From positions 1-60,943 of the forward strand of contig JADGCV010000028.1 of the NCBI GenBank assembly GCA_015228815.1: a DNA stretch of 60,943 bases, written 5' to 3'. The position numbers and the translations under genes were made by a program. The notes under the pieces were generated by a model. It saw only the letters and a program-made list of their open reading frames with translations. It was not told the origin of the DNA and searched no databases. Numbering within the stretch: position 1 is the first letter of the stretch; every line of letters starts with the position of its first letter. Origin of the DNA: Magnetococcales bacterium (GTDB taxonomy: Bacteria > Pseudomonadota > Magnetococcia > Magnetococcales > UBA8363). This document shows positions 54,927-60,943 of the stretch, piece by piece.

Positions 54927-56169
54927 CGGTCAACCCGCCGAACACGATCCAGCCGTTGGCCAGGACCGTCAGGGCAACCGTGACCATGACGAGACGTCGG
55001 CGGTTTACTTCCGCCAAGGCGACCGGCCCCAGGCTGCGGGACAGATAGAGAATGAAAACCACAAAGACGGGTTGATAGATGCGGGCGATCCATTCCCCCC
55101 GCATTTGCCAGCCGGGGTAGTTCGGGGCCAGATTCAGAAAAAGAAAGAATGCCGCCGTCGCCAACAGGATTCCCTCTTCCGCCACATGCAGCCGCATTCC
55201 CGGATACCGATGCATGAGCAGGAAAACCAACAGAAAGGCCATGGGGAGGAATGAAAAGTTGCTGAACAGAAACATTTGCGCCGTCAGGAGCGGCAGTTCG
55301 GTGATCCTGGACCAGACCTCCGGCCAGGAGGCGCCGATGCGGGCCCAGCTTTCGATGATCAGGCCGTAGGATTGGGAGTTGGTGTTGTGAAGGCCGCTGT
55401 GCAAGCCCCAACGAAGTACCGCCAGGGTCAAAAGAAGCGGCCAGAGCAGTCCGAGGAGTGAAAGTGGCAGGAGGCGTCCGCGACCGTTACGCCATAATAT
55501 CCAGCACACCGCGGGAACAAGGATGGTCAGTAAGCCATCGTAGGCGGTAAACAGGATGCCGATTCCCGAACTTGACAGAAACAACCGTTTTGGCGTCATG
55601 GGGTTTTCGGCCATTGACCAGAGCAGGATTCCTGCCAGGAGCATGGCGGGGACGATGGTGGCGTAGCTGTAGGGGAGTCCGACCCAATAGGCGATTCCCG
55701 GATAGGTCGCCAACAACCATGCCGAAGCGATACTTCCCCCGAGGCCGAAGCGTCGGTATACGAATCCGATCCAAATTCCCGCCGTCAGAAGAGTCAGAAG
55801 GACATTGGTCACGACGCCGCCAATTTCATATCCCAAGGTTTCCGCCAGAGGCCAGGCCATGAGTGGATAGAGGATCCGTCGCAACAGCATTGCCGATTGC
55901 CAGTATTCCTTTGGTGCTCCCTCCAGCATCAGAAACGGTTGCCGATGGACGAAGTGATCGATGTTGGCCAGGTACCCGCAGGGGAGTTCCAAAGGGGTGC
56001 GCGAGGTGGTGGCATAGGGGGCCAGGGTTCCCGTGGAGGCCCAGCAGGCGGCGAGCGACACGAGTCCCGCAACCAGCCAGGTAATCCAGGGAGGGGACCG
56101 GGTGGGGATGTTTTCGACGTTCGCGGGTTCGATGCCGGGCGGCATGGCTTGCCGATTCCTGGTTGTCAT
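54802..56169 (-). CDS. polytopic membrane protein, glycosyltransferase-like
   Basis: 455 residues with about ten hydrophobic segments beginning near residue 29 and a periplasmic loop near 55-90, the plan of GT-C-like membrane proteins. A catalytic DD/DE site could not be confirmed, so function is unknown. It may act on lipid-linked sugars together with the neighbouring methyltransferase. Its 3' end overlaps the FkbM gene by 125 bases in convergent orientation. Confidence 0.75.
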   Translation of the reverse strand: MTTRNRQAMPPGIEPANVENIPTRSPPWITWLVAGLVSLAACWASTGTLAPYATTSRTPLELPCGYLANIDHFVHRQPFLMLEGAPKEYWQSAMLLRRILYPLMAWPLAETLGYEIGGVVTNVLLTLLTAGIWIGFVYRRFGLGGSIASAWLLATYPGIAYWVGLPYSYATIVPAMLLAGILLWSMAENPMTPKRLFLSSSGIGILFTAYDGLLTILVPAVCWILWRNGRGRLLPLSLLGLLWPLLLTLAVLRWGLHSGLHNTNSQSYGLIIESWARIGASWPEVWSRITELPLLTAQMFLFSNFSFLPMAFLLVFLLMHRYPGMRLHVAEEGILLATAAFFLFLNLAPNYPGWQMRGEWIARIYQPVFVVFILYLSRSLGPVALAEVNRRRLVMVTVALTVLANGWIVFGGLTVSRMSDFAYRNFYQHGEPFRYSYNLEKYGVRPLGFCRQPDP

Positions 56170-56238
56170 GGGTTCATGTCTTGGAAAAAGGTAGCTGCCC
56201 AGGTCCCCCCCCCCGGAGGGTCGGAGGTCAACTCGGCT

Positions 56239-57804
56239 CTACCCGGAGTATTTGGCCTGGATCGTGATGAAAGCGTCAAGGTGGTCCATGAAAAGATCGA
56301 CCAGCCTGGGTTCGAAATGCCGCCCTTTTTCTTCCGCCAGAAGTTGCAGAATCCGGTCCAGGGACCATGCGGGTTTGTAGGCCCGGGCATGGTACAGGGC
56401 GTCGAATACATCGATGAGGGCGGTAATGCGTGCGAATATATGAATGTCATCGCCCTTGAGTCCACGCGGGTATCCCGAGCCGTCCCATTTTTCGTGATGT
56501 TGCGAACATATGATCGCTCCCGATTGGAACACTTCGCGTTTTTGCCCCTGGAGGACGGTGGAACCGATTTCGGGATGTTGCCGGACGATGTGCCACTCTT
56601 CGTCGGTCAGTGGACCCGGCTTGTTGAGGATCGTATCGGAAATACCGATTTTTCCCAGGTCGTGCATGGGTGAGGCAAGCCACAGGAGTTCGATTTCCTG
56701 GGGGGCAAGGCCCAGGAGTCGGGCCATGAGACGGGAACATTCGGCCACGCGGCGGACATGATGTCCGGTTTCCCCGGAACGGGCCTCGATCACCTCCCCG
56801 AGGACGAAGATGACATCCTTCTGGGTGTTGATGATCTCCTTGTTCAGGGCCAAATTTTCGAAGGCAGCGGCAATGTTGAGCGAAAAAATGTTCAACAGGT
56901 CATGGTCCGCTTTCGAGAGGGGTTGCTCCAATTGCAGGTAGATCAGGTGTTCCTTTTCCTTGCGTGAAAGAAAATAGCCAAGATAAGCCCGGTCGCGATA
57001 TTGGTTGCCGCGGGATTTTCGTCCTTCTTCGATCAATTCCAGAACGGATGGCGTGACCACGTCTTCCACCGGTTTTCCGATGAAGAGGGCATGGGTCCCC
57101 AGGGCGGCATGGATGCACGATACCCCATCTTCCTGGGCCGCCACGAAACATTCGACCGGGCCCGAGGCATGGGACGAACCTTCCGGGTTGAAGAAGGCAG
57201 TCAATTGGGTGAGTATTCCCGCCGCCAATTCGTCGAGCGATTGGACATCGAACAGGTTTCCCGTGGCCTTGATGATTTTCTCCAGGCCATTCCGGGTCCG
57301 GTCGAGGGCGCGGATGTCGCGGTAGGAGCGCAGGGCGGAGATCAGGGAGGTGGCGAGCGAGGTATCGGTCAGGCCCGCCTTTTCACGGTAATCGTTGATG
57401 TCGTATTCGGTCGTGACCTGGTCCTCGGGGGCCTGTCCCGGTTGACCGGTGCGCAGGATGATCCGGACAAACCGGTTTTGCGCCACATCCCGGATCCAAC
57501 GAACCACCTTGAGCCCCGAATCTTCCTCTTCCATCACGACATCCAGCAGGACGACCGCCGCATCGGGATGCCGCCGCAACAGTTCCATCGCCTCCGCGCC
57601 CGAATACCCGCTGATCAACTCCAGTCGCTGACCGTCGAAGGAAAAGGTTTTGAGAATCATCCGGGTGACCTGATGGACATCCGGTTCATCGTCGATGATG
57701 ATGATTTTCCATGATGGGATGTCGGAACGTCCTGTCCGTCCTGTCCGTCCAGGGATGACCCCTTGGGACGGGCCAATGTCCAGGTTGATTTTTCCTGTCT
57801 TCAT
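56239..57804 (-). CDS. REC-DUF3369-HD-GYP response regulator
   Basis: 521 residues: receiver (about 33-160, phospho-Asp in VVLLDVVMEEE), a DUF3369-like middle, and HD-GYP (MHDLGKIGISD, HHEKWDGSGYP) with intact metal and GYP motifs. It should degrade cyclic di-GMP when signalled. The ATG at 57804 shares one base with the stop of the sensor kinase gene, so the pair forms one two-component system. Same family as the broken HD-GYP at 1251-1880. Confidence 0.93.
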   Translation of the reverse strand: MKTGKINLDIGPSQGVIPGRTGRTGRSDIPSWKIIIIDDEPDVHQVTRMILKTFSFDGQRLELISGYSGAEAMELLRRHPDAAVVLLDVVMEEEDSGLKVVRWIRDVAQNRFVRIILRTGQPGQAPEDQVTTEYDINDYREKAGLTDTSLATSLISALRSYRDIRALDRTRNGLEKIIKATGNLFDVQSLDELAAGILTQLTAFFNPEGSSHASGPVECFVAAQEDGVSCIHAALGTHALFIGKPVEDVVTPSVLELIEEGRKSRGNQYRDRAYLGYFLSRKEKEHLIYLQLEQPLSKADHDLLNIFSLNIAAAFENLALNKEIINTQKDVIFVLGEVIEARSGETGHHVRRVAECSRLMARLLGLAPQEIELLWLASPMHDLGKIGISDTILNKPGPLTDEEWHIVRQHPEIGSTVLQGQKREVFQSGAIICSQHHEKWDGSGYPRGLKGDDIHIFARITALIDVFDALYHARAYKPAWSLDRILQLLAEEKGRHFEPRLVDLFMDHLDAFITIQAKYSG

Positions 57805-60518
57805 CAACTTTTGTCTCCCCCCCGAAGGCCATCCGTTCGCTTGTCGCCAGGTGTTCCGGGAAATTTAATCACGAACAAAACCCCTTCGCCGATGGCACTT
57901 TGACAGGCGATCGACCCTTTCAGTACCTGGGTCACCTGGTTGTACACCACATGCATTCCCAGTCCGCTTCCCCCTTGTCCCCGTCGTGTGGTGAAGAACG
58001 GTTCGTAGAGGCGCTTGACGGCGTCGGCATTCATTCCCCGACCGTTGTCCTGGTAGATGAGGAGGACCTCATCCTCCTGAAGGGAGGCCTCGATCCTTAT
58101 TTGTCCCCGATCCATGTTTTCAAAGCCATGGATCAGGGAGTTCATCACCAGATTGGTCACGATCTGGGAAATCGAACCGGGTCGGGTGGCCAGGGTTTGT
58201 TTTTCCGGACAGACAATGTCCACGACATGATGGGTATTTTTCAGTTTGGGACGCAGACTGAGGAGGATTTCATGGAGGTATCCCCCGAGGTCGATGGAAC
58301 GCAATTCCTGACTCGTCTGGTCTACCGCCACCATCTTGAAACTGTTGATCAGTTCCGCCGCCCGCCGCAGATTGGCCTCGATCAGGTCGGAGGACTCGGT
58401 GGCCAGATCGAGATAATTGTTCAGATGTTCGTAGGTCAGCTCGTTGGCCGCGACCCGTTTCCGGAACAGGGAGGTCTGATTCTTCAAATAGGTCGCCGAG
58501 GTGAAACCGATGCCGATCGGGGTGTTGATTTCATGGGCGACGCCCGCGACCATGCCGCCCAGGGCCGCCATCCGTTCGGACTGGATGAGCTGGAATTGGT
58601 ATTCCTGCAATGATTTGACATTGTTCTGCAATTCGATGGTCCGTTCCCGAACTTTTTCTTCCAGTTCGGCATTCTTGATGCGCAGATTTTCTTCCGCCCG
58701 CCGTTTTTCGATCAGGCGGGCCAGGGCGTGGCCGATGGTGAACAGGGCGTCCTGTTCGTTTTCGTCGAAGGGGTGACCCGCATCCAGGTAAAGATTGAGC
58801 ACGCCGAGGGCCCCCTGATTCGAGAGCAGGGGCACGACATAGTGGCCATGCGGCTGCATCCCCTCGAAGCGGATGTCGTGCCGCTCGTCGATTCCGCCGG
58901 CGAAGACGAAGGCATCCGTCTCCCCGGCGCGACCGCAGAGACACTGGCCAAAGGGGACCCGGGCGCAACGGATCAACAACAGTTCATCCAATCCCTTGTG
59001 CGCCACCATCTCCAAAATGTTTTCCTCCCGGTTGACCAGAAACAGGGCCCCCTTGGATTGATTGAAAAACCAGGGGATCGTCAAAATGACCTCCAGTGCC
59101 GCTTCCAGTTGCCGGGCGAGCGGCAAAGGTTCGTAGGCAATCTTGTGGATGGAATTGACCACCCGTTGCAACAAAAGCAATTGTCGATTCAGGTTTTCGG
59201 TTTTCAGTCGCTCGCTGATATTGCGAAAGACGACCACTGCCCCCTGGGGTACGTCATTTTCAAGAATGGAGGTGACCGTGAATTCCACCGGAAAGGAGGA
59301 TCCATCCTTGCGCCAGAAAAGGTCATGACTCAGGCTTCGGGTTTGTCCATCCCTGGTGGTCTGACAGACGGGACATTCCCGGGGAGGATAGACCGAACCA
59401 TCGATTCGGGTATGGTGCATCAACGCATGCGGATTTTTGCCGATCAGCTCCGTGGCTTCCCAGCCGAGCAGGGCGGCCCCGGCATCGTTGATGAACGTGG
59501 TTTCATCCTGGGAATTCACGCCATAGATTCCATCGTTGATCGCCTGGAGGATCAACTGGTTTTGCCGCGCCAATCGTTCGAAGGCCTGTCTGGAGTGTTC
59601 CTGTTCCATGATCCGTTCCTCCAGTTCCATGGTCCTTTCCCGGACCTTGAGATCCAATTCCCAGGTCGTCTTCCGCACCGCATCGGCCATGCCGTTGAAC
59701 GCCTGGGCCATGGTGGTGAATTCATCCTGCCGCGTCTCGGGAAGTTTGATGCCCGCCATGGGGTTGTCCCTGATGCGTTCCATCGTCTTGGCGAACGCAT
59801 CCAAACGGCGCACGACCAGGACGCGAAACATGAAAAAGGAGATCGCGGTCAGAAGGATATAGAACAGGAGGATCGATCCTCCCAGGATCATGTCGCGGAT
59901 GCGTCCCGATTCCAGGACCGGGCGTGTCGGAACCTGGATCATGGTGGCGCTGACGATGTCGCCGACAGGCCAGTCATATCCGTGATCCTCTCCATAGATC
60001 CCTCTTTGTTCCGGTGGCGCATCCTTTGGCGTTCCGTGGCATAAACGGCAGGATTCTTCCATTTTCTCGGGGGTTGCCAGAAAGTAATAATCCTGGTCGC
60101 CGCGACGATGATAACCGCTCGATTGTTCAAGCCGGGGGTTCTCGCGGAAATTCCGAATCAGTTCCAGGGTGAATTCATTGGCTCGATTGGCAGGATTCAG
60201 AGGATTTTCCGCATATTGGCGGTAGGTGTATTCGGGAAACTCCCGGTTGAAAATATCGAAGATCCGATTGACGATGAAGGTGCTCGACTGGGCTTCGATG
60301 ATGAAGGCATCGGTATGTCGGGCCAGGGTGGGACGCAGAATCTCCTTGACGTACTCCCGGGTTGCCTTGGCAAAGCCTGAGATGATCGCGGTATGCTCGC
60401 GCAACTGCCGGTCCGCTTCGCTCCGGTCCAGATGCACCAAAATTCCCGCCGCGACCAGAATGACGGGGACCGTTTGCAGAATGATGCCGATCAGAAATCT
60501 TCGCGCAATGGAATTCAT
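57804..60518 (-). CDS. CxxCH (DUF3365) sensor histidine kinase
   Basis: 904 residues from the ATG at 60518 (AGG seven bases upstream; the open frame before it has no site). Membrane segments near 9-29 and 208-230 flank a DUF3365/Tll0287-like periplasmic domain with CRLCH (Cys157, Cys160, His161). Then HAMP, PAS, GAF, HisKA (MVAGVAHEINTPIG) and HATPase (NLVMNSLIHGFENM, DNGRGM). It should sense redox or a ligand and pass phosphate to the coupled HD-GYP regulator. Confidence 0.92.
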   Translation of the reverse strand: MNSIARRFLIGIILQTVPVILVAAGILVHLDRSEADRQLREHTAIISGFAKATREYVKEILRPTLARHTDAFIIEAQSSTFIVNRIFDIFNREFPEYTYRQYAENPLNPANRANEFTLELIRNFRENPRLEQSSGYHRRGDQDYYFLATPEKMEESCRLCHGTPKDAPPEQRGIYGEDHGYDWPVGDIVSATMIQVPTRPVLESGRIRDMILGGSILLFYILLTAISFFMFRVLVVRRLDAFAKTMERIRDNPMAGIKLPETRQDEFTTMAQAFNGMADAVRKTTWELDLKVRERTMELEERIMEQEHSRQAFERLARQNQLILQAINDGIYGVNSQDETTFINDAGAALLGWEATELIGKNPHALMHHTRIDGSVYPPRECPVCQTTRDGQTRSLSHDLFWRKDGSSFPVEFTVTSILENDVPQGAVVVFRNISERLKTENLNRQLLLLQRVVNSIHKIAYEPLPLARQLEAALEVILTIPWFFNQSKGALFLVNREENILEMVAHKGLDELLLIRCARVPFGQCLCGRAGETDAFVFAGGIDERHDIRFEGMQPHGHYVVPLLSNQGALGVLNLYLDAGHPFDENEQDALFTIGHALARLIEKRRAEENLRIKNAELEEKVRERTIELQNNVKSLQEYQFQLIQSERMAALGGMVAGVAHEINTPIGIGFTSATYLKNQTSLFRKRVAANELTYEHLNNYLDLATESSDLIEANLRRAAELINSFKMVAVDQTSQELRSIDLGGYLHEILLSLRPKLKNTHHVVDIVCPEKQTLATRPGSISQIVTNLVMNSLIHGFENMDRGQIRIEASLQEDEVLLIYQDNGRGMNADAVKRLYEPFFTTRRGQGGSGLGMHVVYNQVTQVLKGSIACQSAIGEGVLFVIKFPGTPGDKRTDGLRGGDKS

Positions 60519-60790
60519 GTTCATGCCTGATTCAGGAAAATATAATAAAAAAAGATCCGTCTTTCCCTTTCCCCCAGCGCCTCTGTATCCTCCCTCGCTT
60601 CTCTGCAAGGGAAAGACGGAACAACCGTGGATTCCTCGGGTGCTTTCCGATGGACTCGGCAATGAACCCAAGGGACCCATCGAACACGAGGGGATACTAT
60701 AATCAAACAAGGATGGCATGTCGAAACAAATATGAATGGGATTTTGTCAAATTATTACTACTTCCTGATTGCCCGTTCGTGGGACACCGT

Positions 60791-60943
60791 ATGCCTGTGA
60801 AGCGGTGGGGAATATCGGGGGGGATGGTTGCGGTTGGGAATTTTTGCGAACCAGTAAATGCTTTTGATTCAGTTCCTGTCGTGTTGGAGGGAATCGCAGT
60901 TGGGCTGTTGGCGGTCCGGATGCAGTGGCACGCCGGCAAGGCG
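60791..60943 (+). other. open frame running off the window end
   Basis: From the ATG at 60791 a frame of 51 codons stays open to the last base (MPVKRWGISGGMVAVG ... MQWHAGKA). No family is recognised and the ribosome site is weak. It could be the start of a gene continuing outside the window. 60519-60790 shows no gene. Confidence 0.25.

Noticed and set aside
60703-60939. 78-codon leftward open frame at the window end
   Set aside because: No ribosome site, no domain, and Thr/Ser/Pro-rich random-like composition.

Overview
The window is GC-rich proteobacterial DNA from a free-living diazotroph. It carries a Mo-nitrogenase region with DraT/DraG post-translational control, a chemoreceptor ending in hemerythrin, and many cyclic-di-GMP regulators. 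The mix would fit an alphaproteobacterium or a magnetococcus-like lineage, but nothing seen here fixes the taxon.

Layout. 1-1.9 kb: a truncated transposase abuts an HD-GYP regulator that has lost its front half. 2-5 kb: zapE and an AT-richer FIST-GGDEF protein. 5.1-11.3 kb: four coupled genes (TolC-like, two HlyD-like adaptors, a PqqD/M50/adaptor protein) that look like an export system without a recognisable pump. 11.6-16.3 kb: three unknown genes joined by ATGA overlaps, the last with a possible PIN-like fold. 16.3-27.3 kb: the nif island. nifB, a 2[4Fe-4S] ferredoxin, nifQ and draG run leftward, as do nifA and draT; nifHDK, nifT and a nifX-like gene run rightward. Sigma-54 and NifA sites can be read in front of nifB and nifH. 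27.3-28.4 kb: toxin-antitoxin debris (vapBC remnant, hicAB) between 41-bp direct repeats. 28.7-30.7 kb: a PilJ-type chemoreceptor with a hemerythrin domain.

The most notable region is 30.7-40.8 kb. Eleven leftward genes encode a TruD-like pseudouridine synthase, two Fe(II)/2-oxoglutarate oxygenases, two Cys phosphatases, a CX3CX2C radical SAM enzyme, a HisC-like aminotransferase, a MurA-like enolpyruvyl transferase, two SDR-fold enzymes and a small P-loop kinase. Most of this set is what is known for nikkomycin/polyoxin aminohexuronic-acid nucleosides. Together with the TruD-like enzyme it resembles the malayamycin route, in which pseudouridine monophosphate is the starting C-nucleoside. I infer an undescribed bicyclic high-carbon-sugar nucleoside pathway, probably a C-nucleoside.

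41-61 kb is dominated by signalling: a REC-GGDEF-EAL protein coupled to a 1683-aa multi-PAS hybrid kinase, a PAS-GGDEF-EAL protein, a CxxCH sensor diguanylate cyclase coupled to an FkbM methyltransferase, a polytopic membrane protein, and a CxxCH sensor kinase coupled to a REC/HD-GYP regulator. An Rpn-family nuclease gene lies between two copies of an imperfect ~65-bp repeat. No rRNA, tRNA or CRISPR array was seen.
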